Positions 6,406-13,353 of a stretch of DNA of 36,738 bases are shown in pieces (the stretch's first letter is position 1; each line of letters starts with the position of its first letter). Made by a program: the position numbers and the translations under genes. Location of the stretch: positions 1 through 36,738 of the IMG/VR virus record IMGVR_UViG_3300028610_000967; one strand, given 5' to 3'. The notes beneath the pieces were generated by a model. The model had not been told where the DNA came from and did not search any database. It was given only the letters and a program-made list of their open reading frames with translations. This DNA comes from a virus.

Positions 6406-8146
6406 AACTTGCCTCCCCCCAATTTTTTCCGGTTGAACTATCTACTCTCAACGGTACTTTTAATGTTATAGGCTGGCTTCTCCCAAAATTGGTCATCATA
6501 CGGACAGCTACATCATTTAATCCTGGGTCATCCTTTATCTGCCAGCATAATTCATCATGAACCTGTAATAACATATCCACATGTTCGTTACATTTAAAGT
6601 ATTCATCTACTTCTGCCATCTTTAATTTAGTAATGTCAGCTGATGTACCTTGTATTATTTGATTTCCAGCTTTGTGTGCAAATCTATAATCAGGAAAACG
6701 CCTCCTTCTGCCAAGTGCCGTATAAACATGTCCCCTCGTCTTGGCCCTGGATTCTGCCTTCTTCAAAAAATGTCTTGCTTCCGGTATTAATATATGATAT
6801 TTTCCTATTAATTTTTTCGCCTCTAATACTGTAATTCCTAAATTTTGCGCTAATGCCTTTGCCCCCATCCCATAAACCATACCTAAATTCATGCGCTTGG
6901 CTGTCGGGTCGCGTTCCACATTCAGCAATTCAGCTATATTACTATGAATATCTATGGGTGGTTCGGCATTATACCCATCAACTAACATCTTATTGCCCGT
7001 ATAATGGGTGAAAACCACAAACTCCTGCTGTGCATAATCATTTGAGTACCAAACGTATCCTTCATCCGGCACAAATATAGACCTGAATAGAGGTGCTAAT
7101 TCCTTATCCCGTTTAGGCACTTGTTGCATATTAGGGTTAGATGAAGATAAACGCCCGGAAACCGTACCGTAATCCTCCTGCTTCAATTGATTAAAATTGG
7201 TGTGCACTCTCCCATTAAACATGTGCCTGTCTATCAGTGGTTCTAAGAAACTATTTAATAAATTACTTACCTTTTTTGATCTTAATATTTTATTGCCTAT
7301 ATCATGGGTTCTTAACCACGCCTCAGGAAAAGAAGGGTTACCTTTTTCAGTCATCGGCCACCCTGTCTGCCCATTTTCTTCCATAAATTTTTGCATTTGC
7401 TTCGTTGATCTAGGGTTGAAGTCATCCGGTAATGCTCTATTTGCCTCCTCAAGCATTTCTGACAGCTTAAGTTTAACTACCGCAAGTCTATCCTCATCTA
7501 CCTTAACCCCCTTCCTCTCCATCCTAAATAAGGATTTAATAACCCTGCATTCTACTTCCCATACCCGCCTCAATTCTTCAAAATCCAACAATTCTTGTTG
7601 TTTTTGCCATATTTGCCATGTTGTAGTACCATCCCCCTTTGCATATTCATGAGCCATTTCATCATCAGCAGGTAATTTATGAAAATTCTCCATTTGCTTT
7701 TGTACAGGGTTCTCCCCAAACTTTAATGATAGATACTCATACATAATTTTAGATTTCTTCGGCTCTACTCCCATCAACACGGCCTGGGGTTCCAGTGCAT
7801 ATCTACCACAATTCTCATCTATGAGCGCCGCATTAACCATAGTACATTCAAGATCATGGTCCAATAGACTTATACCCTCATTCATAAGCATGTGCATATC
7901 AAATTTAAGGGCATGCCCCACTATTCTCGTATCTTTACGTAATGACTCTGACAACCAGTTGGATACGTTGTTTGCCTCTATATTAGGACCAGTTTCATGT
8001 CTAACAGGTATATAAAATGAGTCTCCCTCCATCGGGCCAAGGGTGATCACATAACCACAAATCCTGTCCCGTTTCCAGTCCAGTCCTGTGGTTTCCGTGT
8101 CTATAACGACGGTTTTAGCGGCCAATAAGTTGGGTAATACTGACAT
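6395..8146 (-). CDS. dpoZ: Family A DNA polymerase with 3'-5' exonuclease, probable DpoZ
   Basis: 583 residues if started at ATG 8146 (a GTG at 8149 is also possible). The N-terminal DnaQ-like exonuclease shows 'IDTETTGLDW' (Asp16, Glu18), 'HALKFD' (Asp83) and 'YAKGD' (Tyr168, Asp172). The polymerase half has 'SGRLSSSNPNMQQVP', motif A 'NDYAQQE' (Asp370), motif B 'AKRMNLGMVYG' (Lys417, Leu421, Tyr425) and motif C 'VHDE' (530-532). There is no 5' nuclease domain, as in T7-like phages. In Z-genome phages the homologous DpoZ favours 2-aminoadenine over adenine. Leu replaces the usual Phe or Tyr of the O helix, and Val replaces the usual Arg after motif A. TGA of the preceding small gene overlaps this ATG (TGATG). 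Confidence 0.92.
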   Translation of the reverse strand: MSVLPNLLAAKTVVIDTETTGLDWKRDRICGYVITLGPMEGDSFYIPVRHETGPNIEANNVSNWLSESLRKDTRIVGHALKFDMHMLMNEGISLLDHDLECTMVNAALIDENCGRYALEPQAVLMGVEPKKSKIMYEYLSLKFGENPVQKQMENFHKLPADDEMAHEYAKGDGTTTWQIWQKQQELLDFEELRRVWEVECRVIKSLFRMERKGVKVDEDRLAVVKLKLSEMLEEANRALPDDFNPRSTKQMQKFMEENGQTGWPMTEKGNPSFPEAWLRTHDIGNKILRSKKVSNLLNSFLEPLIDRHMFNGRVHTNFNQLKQEDYGTVSGRLSSSNPNMQQVPKRDKELAPLFRSIFVPDEGYVWYSNDYAQQEFVVFTHYTGNKMLVDGYNAEPPIDIHSNIAELLNVERDPTAKRMNLGMVYGMGAKALAQNLGITVLEAKKLIGKYHILIPEARHFLKKAESRAKTRGHVYTALGRRRRFPDYRFAHKAGNQIIQGTSADITKLKMAEVDEYFKCNEHVDMLLQVHDELCWQIKDDPGLNDVAVRMMTNFGRSQPITLKVPLRVDSSTGKNWGEASFGE

Positions 8147-8325
8147 CACTTGGTGTGCCTATTAATATTATTTGCTATACGTTGTGCGGCTTCCCGATCA
8201 ACTTTGCCTCCGCCATCTCTAGCCTTACCGGTGGCACCCGACTTTTTCTTGGCGGTTGCTATCCTGCCTGTGGCCGCTTCCACAATGCGGAATCTATTAC
8301 CTCTTTTAATTACTTTAACTGGCAT
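8146..8325 (-). CDS. Small basic phage protein (59 residues)
   Basis: A short frame beginning MPVKVIKRGNRFRIVE and ending NNINRHTK, rich in Lys, Arg, Gly and Ala. It resembles small basic proteins often found next to replication genes in phages; no function is known to me. ATG 8325 has an AAGGAG ribosome-binding site about 12 bases upstream. Its TGA overlaps the polymerase ATG by one base, which suggests coupled translation. A nucleic-acid-binding role would fit the charge but is only a guess. Confidence 0.75.
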   Translation of the reverse strand: MPVKVIKRGNRFRIVEAATGRIATAKKKSGATGKARDGGGKVDREAAQRIANNINRHTK

Positions 8326-8326
8326 T

Positions 8327-8557
8327 TTAATGTATACTCCTTTTCTTTCCTTCTCGTATTCGGCGTTTCGTGTCTGCTATTAACATTGCTCCTATCTTCA
8401 ACATTATAGCCAAAGTTTTTCTTGCTACCTTTACATCCAAGCTTTCTACTGCCCCTAAGAATAATTCAAATATGTTAACCATGTGTTCTAATGCGTCGTC
8501 CCTATTTTTTAACACCTTAACATTGGTAAGCAGTATCGTATTTTTATCTTTACGCAC
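8327..8557 (-). CDS. Hypothetical small helical protein
   Basis: 76 residues, predicted mostly helical, with a C-terminal basic tail ('KRRIREGKKR'). No family recognised. The first codon is GTG 8557, overlapping the end of the preceding gene by 8 bases; the ribosome-binding site is weak (GGAC), so an internal ATG (residue 26) is a possible start. It sits tightly between two small genes of the polymerase operon. Confidence 0.6.
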   Translation of the reverse strand: MRKDKNTILLTNVKVLKNRDDALEHMVNIFELFLGAVESLDVKVARKTLAIMLKIGAMLIADTKRRIREGKKRSIH

Positions 8558-8777
8558 TAGTTATGTCCAATTTCTTCTCTATTTGTTCAAAGATTGCCCA
8601 CATTTTCGTTGTTACAAAGAAATCGGTTTGTCTGTCTTTTCCCCCTTTATCATCTAAATAATTGTCATAGTTGCTTTCAATGAACCCTTTTTCGAAGTCA
8701 TTCAGTTTATCCATATTTTCAATTGCCTCTTGAAAAATAAGGTCTAAACGCTCCTGCTCTTGTTCACTTATTTGCAT
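8550..8777 (-). CDS. Hypothetical small acidic protein
   Basis: 75 residues, rich in Glu, Asp and Lys, helical, with no recognised motif. The ATG overlaps the stop of the preceding small gene by about 10 bases and the 3' end overlaps the next gene by 8, so it is embedded in a compact minus-strand operon feeding into the polymerase gene. Function unknown. Confidence 0.65.
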   Translation of the reverse strand: MQISEQEQERLDLIFQEAIENMDKLNDFEKGFIESNYDNYLDDKGGKDRQTDFFVTTKMWAIFEQIEKKLDITSA

Positions 8778-8953
8778 AATTCATCAAGCTTCTTTGTTAT
8801 ACCTATTATACATAAATTCATTTGTCTAATCATCTCACCCCACTTCCCACTTTCTACTTCGGGGGTGGATAACACTATTGAACCGGAGGGTATAGCATCA
8901 TCCAATTCTTCGGCGTCATTATTATCTACTATTATAATTCCTATAAATCTCAT
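8768..8953 (-). CDS. Hypothetical small protein
   Basis: 61 residues starting MRFIGIIIVDNN, with a beta-strand-like start, an acidic middle and a helical C-terminus. No family recognised. It is the first gene after the terminator-like hairpin at 9018-9037, behind an AAAGGATTAATATA leader that supplies a weak ribosome-binding site. No convincing promoter is visible in the 120-base gap before it. Confidence 0.6.
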   Translation of the reverse strand: MRFIGIIIVDNNDAEELDDAIPSGSIVLSTPEVESGKWGEMIRQMNLCIIGITKKLDELCK

Positions 8954-9017
8954 TATATTAATCCTTTATTAAAGCCTTTGGCTATCCGTTAGCTTCACCA
9001 AAAGCAAAGTGGGGGAC

Positions 9018-9037
9018 AAAAGGAAGACGACTTCCCT
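9018..9037 (-). terminator. Terminator-like hairpin after the 9076-9915 gene
   Basis: On the minus strand AGGGAAG, loop TCGT and CTTCCTT form a 7-bp stem (one G-T pair) followed by a short T-rich run (TTTTGT). It lies about 40 bases after the upstream gene's stop. The short stem makes partial read-through likely, which would let the same transcript reach the polymerase operon. Confidence 0.6.
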
Positions 9038-9075
9038 ACAAACGGCCCACAGGCGAAATCTAGGAGAGTGTCTTC

Positions 9076-9915
9076 CTAAAAATCACCTTTACCGTCATCC
9101 GCCTCTGCTTTATTAGGAGCGGTTTCTTGTGTCTTAGCTTCATCCTTGATGTCAAGACCCTCGCTCCTAAACAATTCATATCTAGATTCTAAAGTCTTGA
9201 ACAAATCCTCATCTTCAATGAGGCCCTCAGCCCTGAATTTATAATTCATAAACTGCTGACTGTCATTATTGGTGTCCATCCAGCTAGACATTTTAAATAT
9301 CATCCCATAACTTGGGGCCTCAGATATTTTCAATTTAGCCATAAATTTTTTGGCCATCTTGATTGAGGCTCTGGACATGCGGATTACAGCAGGGGATAAT
9401 TCAGGGAAATCCAACAATTGAACCACTATATAATAACCGTAAGTGGCGGCTGGAGGAGAATTTGAGTCCTCAGGGTCATAACTACCCCAGGCACCTAACC
9501 CGGATTCTGCAACTGTGGGTTTCAAGGTCCAAGTTACGGACCTTTTTACCCCTTTTGTGGGATGAATTTCAAACTCGCCCATAGGAGGGGACCAGTTCTT
9601 CCCATCATCGGCACGGGCTAAGATACCCCCGCCATCCCATAATGGGTTCCATAGAACATAGCGCGTGGTTACGAAAAGAGGTACGATACGTAATTCAGTA
9701 CCTAATTCCTTCTCCGCCACGCTATGGTAAAATTGCCCTGCCGCGCATCCTTCCTCTAACACTTGAGGTGAGATACCCTGCAAAAGCTGGATAACCGGCA
9801 TTTCATAATCACCCCTATCGAGGTTTTCTGTACCCTGACCCCCCCTGCCTTGCATAAAGCTTGGCACTTGTTGGGCCGGGGCGTTGTCCGGTTTGTTAAC
9901 AACTTCTTTGCTCAT
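9076..9915 (-). CDS. Conserved phage early protein of unknown function
   Basis: 279 residues. The N-terminal 30 residues are low-complexity. The body carries 'DYEMPVIQLLQGISPQV', 'ILARADDGKNW' and 'DSNSPPAATYGYYIVVQLL', a pattern I recall from hypothetical proteins near replication genes of podoviruses and siphoviruses. The C-terminal 30 residues are acidic and Lys-rich. An acidic tail after a beta-rich body is also seen in phage single-stranded-DNA-binding proteins, and no other such gene was recognised here, so that role is possible but unproven. The ATG follows AAAGGAAAC. A terminator-like hairpin follows the gene. Confidence 0.75.
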   Translation of the reverse strand: MSKEVVNKPDNAPAQQVPSFMQGRGGQGTENLDRGDYEMPVIQLLQGISPQVLEEGCAAGQFYHSVAEKELGTELRIVPLFVTTRYVLWNPLWDGGGILARADDGKNWSPPMGEFEIHPTKGVKRSVTWTLKPTVAESGLGAWGSYDPEDSNSPPAATYGYYIVVQLLDFPELSPAVIRMSRASIKMAKKFMAKLKISEAPSYGMIFKMSSWMDTNNDSQQFMNYKFRAEGLIEDEDLFKTLESRYELFRSEGLDIKDEAKTQETAPNKAEADDGKGDF

Positions 9916-9942
9916 GATATAGTTTCCTTTCTGTTATGAACG

Positions 9943-10242
9943 TTAAGAGTTGGTAGTTTCAATTTGATCTATGCCTAATAATTCTTTTAATTCTTTTCTA
10001 ATTGCGTCATTCCCCGCACATATGCCTTCTATATGAGCTTGATCACACAACTCCACAACTTCTCCCACAAGCTCCTCAATATCAATATTTGCTTTATCCA
10101 TGGTTGGAGATTTACGATTCGAAAAGTCCGTGGATATTCTATCACAATATCTAACATCAATCCCCTTGGTTTTAAACAAGGAAACTATAAGTACACCGAG
10201 TATGTGTGCAATGTCCGTATGATTTTTGCTAAATTCGCTCAT
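9943..10242 (-). CDS. Hypothetical protein
   Basis: 99 residues, helical in the second half ('ANIDIEELVGEVVELCDQ'), no recognised family. The ATG overlaps the TGA of the preceding gene (ATGA), which supports translational coupling since no strong ribosome-binding site is seen. A later in-frame ATG at residue 48 is an alternative start. Confidence 0.6.
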   Translation of the reverse strand: MSEFSKNHTDIAHILGVLIVSLFKTKGIDVRYCDRISTDFSNRKSPTMDKANIDIEELVGEVVELCDQAHIEGICAGNDAIRKELKELLGIDQIETTNS

Positions 10243-10817
10243 TTTGCTTTCACTTTTGTCACGCTGATGTTGCGCTTCGCATCCGTATTAAAGATTTCCT
10301 CAGGTAACTCTTTATTTTCCTCCATCATTTCCCGTGCTATACGCGAAAGGGTGCTGGCATTAATAGTGCGGGTTATCTCATCCCCATGACCAATCTTCTC
10401 AAGATAAGCGAAAGCTTCATCCTTCATGCCTGAGGCAACTTTTGCGGAAATAGATGAGGTGGTAGATACTCGAACACCTAATTCATCAATAGTTACGGTT
10501 TTCATTTTTCGCTCATCCATATACTCAGGAATAAGAGTATACGATAATGAACCCTTTAGTGCCTCTAGTTCTGATTTAATCTGCTTTATGTCTTCAATAA
10601 ACTCCAACAACTTCATGTATTTTGTCATGATTTCCCAAAATCTTGAATCAGAGGACGTTAGATCAGCTTTAATTGCATCTCCTGCGTCAGCCGCTTTATC
10701 CGTTATTACGATTAATGCGTGATTATACATGTTATCAGGTTCAATTAATTTATCTAATTCATAATCAATCCCTTGGACAGCTTCAAGTATTTCATGTATT
10801 TTGTCTAGATACTTCAT
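10239..10817 (-). CDS. Gp157-like coiled-coil phage protein
   Basis: 192 residues. The first 95 are helical with a coiled-coil-like stretch. The second half has 'MKTVTIDELGVRVSTT', a helix-loop segment and a final strand 'RNISVTKVKAK'. This layout resembles the siphovirus Gp157-type proteins, which are small helical phage proteins lying among early genes; the similarity is by eye and weak. ATG 10817 has a good AAAGGAAA Shine-Dalgarno, overlapping the preceding gene by 26 bases. The 3' end is ATGA-coupled to the next gene. Confidence 0.65.
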   Translation of the reverse strand: MKYLDKIHEILEAVQGIDYELDKLIEPDNMYNHALIVITDKAADAGDAIKADLTSSDSRFWEIMTKYMKLLEFIEDIKQIKSELEALKGSLSYTLIPEYMDERKMKTVTIDELGVRVSTTSSISAKVASGMKDEAFAYLEKIGHGDEITRTINASTLSRIAREMMEENKELPEEIFNTDAKRNISVTKVKAK

Positions 10818-11151
10818 ATTTAGTTTCCTTTCTAATTGTGATTGGTAGTATTAATGGGTAATATGTTTTTTCATCTCGGTCATATTGAAGAACGCGTATC
10901 TCTTTGTGCCCCCTTGCGGCTAAGTAGGCGGCAATCATAGCTATATATACCGGATGCCCGGCCATAACTAAGTAATCCTTGCGGGGGTCATACTTACGTA
11001 TAAATTTGTGGATGCGGGAGATAAACTCGCCTATTCTTATATTAGCATTGTCAGGAAATATGGCCTTGGTTGTGATAGACCTAACCACGCCATATTTACT
11101 TAGAGCCTCGAAATTTTTGGTATTGTCGTTATGCACGATAAAAACGGCCAC
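10792..11151 (-). CDS. Conserved small alpha/beta protein of unknown function
   Basis: 119 residues, probably one compact alpha/beta domain: strand 'AVFIVHN', then 'YLVMAGHPVYIAMIAAYLAARG' read as strand-turn-helix, then 'IRVLQYDRDEKTYYPL'. I recall this motif from hypothetical proteins of other phages but no function. The start is GTG 11151, correctly spaced after AAAGGAAAC. It is the first gene after a promoter-like site (11275-11304) and a long stem-loop leader (11172-11237). Confidence 0.7.
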   Translation of the reverse strand: MAVFIVHNDNTKNFEALSKYGVVRSITTKAIFPDNANIRIGEFISRIHKFIRKYDPRKDYLVMAGHPVYIAMIAAYLAARGHKEIRVLQYDRDEKTYYPLILPITIRKETKYEVSRQNT

Positions 11152-11171
11152 TTGTTTCCTTTCTAATGGCG

Positions 11172-11237
11172 GGGGGCCAACAAACTTTCCCGTAATGGGG
11201 AGGGGGTGAAGTGGTAGGAAGAGATTTGTTGGCCCCC
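11172..11237 (-). promoter_or_regulatory. Long inverted repeat in the 5' leader of the 10792-11151 gene
   Basis: GGGGGCCAACAAA (11172-11184) and TTTGTTGGCCCCC (11225-11237) are a perfect 13-bp inverted repeat with a 40-base loop. A further GGC/GCC pair lies beyond one bulged base. It lies between the promoter-like site and the GTG start, so it would fold in the leader RNA. No T-run follows on either strand, so it is not a simple terminator; RNA stabilisation or control of translation is more likely. Confidence 0.75.
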
Positions 11238-11274
11238 TTGCCGGTCGTATGCCTTGTTCAACTTGAGCCTGTAT

Positions 11275-11304
11275 ATCTCAGCACAGGTAGGGTATGTATG
11301 TCAA
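11275..11304 (-). promoter_or_regulatory. Candidate early promoter, copy 3
   Basis: On the minus strand a perfect -35 TTGACA (11304-11299) and an 18-base spacer lead to a weak -10 (TGAGAT, 11280-11275). The 'TGTGCTG' before the -10 resembles the two stronger promoters at 14.49 and 15.47 kb. It lies in the largest gap of this gene run, upstream of a structured leader. Confidence 0.45.
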
Positions 11305-11384
11305 GAGGTCAGCAACAGTGCGTAAACATAAACTATCGTTACTACTATAGCGCCTCGCATTGCCCACTTCGTGTTCTCACTCAT
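11301..11384 (-). CDS. 27-residue membrane peptide
   Basis: The frame begins MSENTKWAMRGAIVVTIV and ends ALLLTS, giving a short charged start and one transmembrane segment. The ATG overlaps the stop of the preceding gene (TAATG) and AAGGAA lies 9 bases upstream. Tiny membrane peptides are common in phage early regions and may act on the host envelope; function here is unknown. The 3' end overlaps the -35 box of the next candidate promoter. Confidence 0.5.
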   Translation of the reverse strand: MSENTKWAMRGAIVVTIVYVYALLLTS

Positions 11385-11680
11385 TAACTTTTTTCCTTCC
11401 TCTCCCCGTAAGCAAGGAGGATGGGTTTAACCCACAATTGTTTACTATCTTCTACTTCCTGTTTTCTTACTTTGTCAGACACCTTATATGGTAGCCTCCA
11501 AGTGTTCCCCCATAAATACCCCGTCCAATGACACTTTGGGCAAAAATATTCATATTTAGAACCCAAGCCGATGTGTTCATAATCTCCCCCTTTTTCGAGT
11601 TTCATATTACATTTGCCACAATACGGAGTTGATATAACTGCCTGAATTTTTCTGGTTTTAATGATTATATTCTTATTCAT
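11384..11680 (-). CDS. Zinc-ribbon protein
   Basis: 98 residues with CxxC at 'YCGKC' and a second CxxC at 'FCPKC', the four ligands of a zinc ribbon, followed by 'GYLWG' and a basic C-terminus. Such ribbons bind nucleic acids or protein partners; the target is unknown. The ATG has a strong AAGGAGG Shine-Dalgarno and an ATGA overlap with the upstream gene. The stop overlaps the start of a small membrane peptide. Confidence 0.72.
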   Translation of the reverse strand: MNKNIIIKTRKIQAVISTPYCGKCNMKLEKGGDYEHIGLGSKYEYFCPKCHWTGYLWGNTWRLPYKVSDKVRKQEVEDSKQLWVKPILLAYGERKEKS

Positions 11681-11919
11681 TTGTGGTCCTCCTTATAAAA
11701 TTCCCTATCCTTGGGTAGGTATGGTACTTCTTCCCACTCCTTAGTATCAAAATTATAGAAATGTAGGGGATGGTCGGGATGCACAATATATAAATTATCT
11801 TGGAATAATGCACAATCCCCCCTTCCATCATGATACCATTCTGGAAAGTCAATTCTCGTCATACCCTTTATTTTAAATGGTAACTTTCCGTTTTTATGCT
11901 CTATTTTTTTAATCATCAT
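11677..11919 (-). CDS. Hypothetical small protein
   Basis: About 80 residues, rich in aromatic residues and Asp ('DFPEWYHDGRGDCALF', 'YIVHPDHPLHFYNFD'), probably beta-rich. No family recognised. The frame is open to an ATG at 11934, but AAGGACC sits ideally for the ATG at 11919 (or 11916), so I chose that. It overlaps the upstream gene by about 11 bases and is ATGA-coupled to the zinc-ribbon gene. Confidence 0.62.
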   Translation of the reverse strand: MMIKKIEHKNGKLPFKIKGMTRIDFPEWYHDGRGDCALFQDNLYIVHPDHPLHFYNFDTKEWEEVPYLPKDREFYKEDHK

Positions 11920-12118
11920 TCGGTCCTTGTTCATGAAATTCGATCTTGTGGGTTTTACCTGTCATTCTTCGTAAAGCACTCACCACTTGGGTTGCAGACA
12001 CATCAAACTCTGATAAAAGCATCGCATTATCCTTGTTATTAGTGTATAACAATCCACCCCTAAAACTTTTTACGTATTGTGGTCTACCATACTGAATTTT
12101 TCTAATAATCTTTGGCAT
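11909..12118 (-). CDS. Hypothetical small protein
   Basis: About 69 residues starting MPKIIRKIQYG. 'LLSEFDVSATQVVSALRRM' could be a helical DNA-binding-like segment, but this is weak. Two adjacent ATG codons (12121 and 12118) follow a strong GGGAGGG and overlap the stop of the preceding gene. Function unknown. Confidence 0.62.
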   Translation of the reverse strand: MPKIIRKIQYGRPQYVKSFRGGLLYTNNKDNAMLLSEFDVSATQVVSALRRMTGKTHKIEFHEQGPNDD

Positions 12119-12369
12119 CATTTGCCCTCCCCCAGCAGTTTATATAAACGGTCTTTTATTTCATCTTCTTCTTCGCTTTCGGATGCATGTTCAGCAAGCA
12201 GAAACTTTATATCTCCCCGCTTTACCCTCACGGTGTCTTTGTCTTGCTCTAGCAGGATATGGTAAGCGAGGGCGTCTAAGTGAATACGCGGAGTTATGGA
12301 AGTGTCATACTCACTAAAACCACCCATCTTAATAACCAATTCAACTTCATCTCGTGTGGTTTTCATCAT
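12118..12369 (-). CDS. Hypothetical small acidic protein
   Basis: 83 residues if started at ATG 12369 (the next codon, 12366, is equally likely), behind AAAGGAAC. The frame is open further upstream but would run into the palindrome at 12393-12408. The body has 'RDEVELVIKMGGF' and 'HLDALAYHILLEQ', and the tail is strongly acidic ('SESEEEDEI'). No family recognised. It is the first gene of a small operon downstream of a TATAAA box and the palindromic site. Confidence 0.65.
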   Translation of the reverse strand: MMKTTRDEVELVIKMGGFSEYDTSITPRIHLDALAYHILLEQDKDTVRVKRGDIKFLLAEHASESEEEDEIKDRLYKLLGEGK

Positions 12370-12392
12370 TTGTTCCTTTATACTGTGCCGGA

Positions 12393-12408
12393 TGTAGCGT
12401 ACGCTACA
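12393..12408. promoter_or_regulatory. 16-bp perfect palindrome, candidate operator
   Basis: TGTAGCGTACGCTACA reads the same on both strands, and each half is a copy of the TGTARCGK iteron found nearby. On the minus strand it lies just upstream of a TATAAA box (12377-12382) in front of the 12118-12369 gene, where an activator or repressor would bind. No good -35 box is present, which fits dependence on a bound factor. Confidence 0.6.
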
Positions 12409-12480
12409 GGACCTTGCCACGTATACTCACTGACGGCCCCGCGCGTATATAAAAAGTTTTTTCTCTCCATACCGTACACC

Positions 12481-12566
12481 CTCTACACTATACTATAGCC
12501 CCCGTCCGCCGGGGCAGAGAGTGTAGCGGGTCAATCCGTTACAACCCGCTACACAATCCGTTACAA
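12481..12566. repeat. Iteron module A (intergenic)
   Basis: Contains CTCTACACTAT (12481-12491), the 12-mer CGTCCGCCGGGG (12503-12514) and four copies of TGTARCGKRT: plus strand 12522-12531; minus strand 12534-12543, 12544-12553 and 12556-12565. An 11-bp perfect inverted repeat (12521-12531 with 12544-12554) and a 13-bp direct repeat (12532-12544, 12554-12566) result. The same elements in the same order occur in module B (16026-16117). The block sits in the gap 12421-12572. Confidence 0.85.
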
Positions 12567-12572
12567 GCAAAG

Positions 12573-13280
12573 TTAAGCGACCTTCTTCTCTTTGGCCTTT
12601 GCTTTCTTGTCCTTCGCCGCTTGGGCTTTTGCGGCCTTCTTTTCAGCGGCCACGCGTTCATTTTTCTTGCGCTCGTCAGCCAACTGAGCGGTACGGTTTG
12701 CCGCCGCAGTAGCCGGGTTATGACCAAAAATAACCACAGCTGGGTTTTCCTTCGGATTAGCCAAGTACTTCTTATGGCGGTTACGAAGAATATTGCCAAG
12801 GTTCATGCGCCGCATTCCGGGATTAAGGCTCTGCCATCTTTCCCAATTTTCCTCCAGCCCATTTTCCTTGGCTATGCTCTTTAACTCAAGGTCAATTAGA
12901 CCCAGCATTGCCGCCGAGATGTCATCCCCGCAATTGACCGAAGGTGCGCCCTTTGCAGTACGTACGCTTTTGTCAACGTTGTATTTTTCACGGAATCTAT
13001 CATCTACAGCTTTGAAACGAACCGAACCCATTGGCACATCAATCTCAGTATCGCCTACTAACACCAAATAACGTTCAGCGGCAGTATCCTCAGATTGAAG
13101 GATGCCCGTACCCCGGCTCAAGAAAACCTTACGGCCAGTGTATTGGGATTTGGTCCAGTTACGTGGCTCAGGCTCTTTTGCCTTCGCCTCGGTTTGTGTT
13201 TCCTCAACCTGAGCGGCCTCGGATTGATTAGCTTCCCCCTCGCTGGGGTTGGCTTCTTGCTGATTATCATTTCTGCTCAT
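12573..13280 (-). CDS. Early protein with charged tails, paralogue of the 13825-14442 product
   Basis: 235 residues. Residues 1-45 are Glu/Gln/Ala-rich and the last 35 are almost all Lys, Ala and Glu, so both ends are probably disordered. The middle has 'NCGDDISAAM' and 'LNPGMRRMNLGNILRNR', matched by 'NCGDEMAAVL' and 'LNPGQIRMNLGNMLRGR' in the 13825-14442 protein; the two are clearly paralogous in that domain. The Arg-rich helix and charged tail suggest DNA contact, but I know of no defined function. It lies next to iteron module A. The ATG follows a modest AAGG ribosome-binding site. Confidence 0.78.
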   Translation of the reverse strand: MSRNDNQQEANPSEGEANQSEAAQVEETQTEAKAKEPEPRNWTKSQYTGRKVFLSRGTGILQSEDTAAERYLVLVGDTEIDVPMGSVRFKAVDDRFREKYNVDKSVRTAKGAPSVNCGDDISAAMLGLIDLELKSIAKENGLEENWERWQSLNPGMRRMNLGNILRNRHKKYLANPKENPAVVIFGHNPATAAANRTAQLADERKKNERVAAEKKAAKAQAAKDKKAKAKEKKVA

Positions 13281-13315
13281 TTTATTTACCTTTCATTGGT
13301 GTTTAAGCTCATCAG

Positions 13316-13347
13316 ACCGGGTTTGTCCCGGTGACACCCCGAAGGGC
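13316..13347. promoter_or_regulatory. Two adjacent hairpins between early genes
   Basis: ACCGGG, loop TTTGT and CCCGGT (13316-13332) form a 6-bp stem. Next to it, GCCC-TTCG-GGGT (minus strand, 13347-13336) forms a short stem capped by a stable TTCG loop. Both lie between the 13354 gene and the 12573 gene. There is no T-run on the minus strand, so mRNA processing or partial termination is more likely than full termination. Confidence 0.5.
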
Positions 13348-13353
13348 GTTTCG

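Noticed and set aside
13284-13325. CTGATGAG core reminiscent of a hammerhead ribozyme on the minus strand
   Set aside because: A GAAA follows, but the bases between cannot form stem II and no matching stem I/III or cleavage site is seen.
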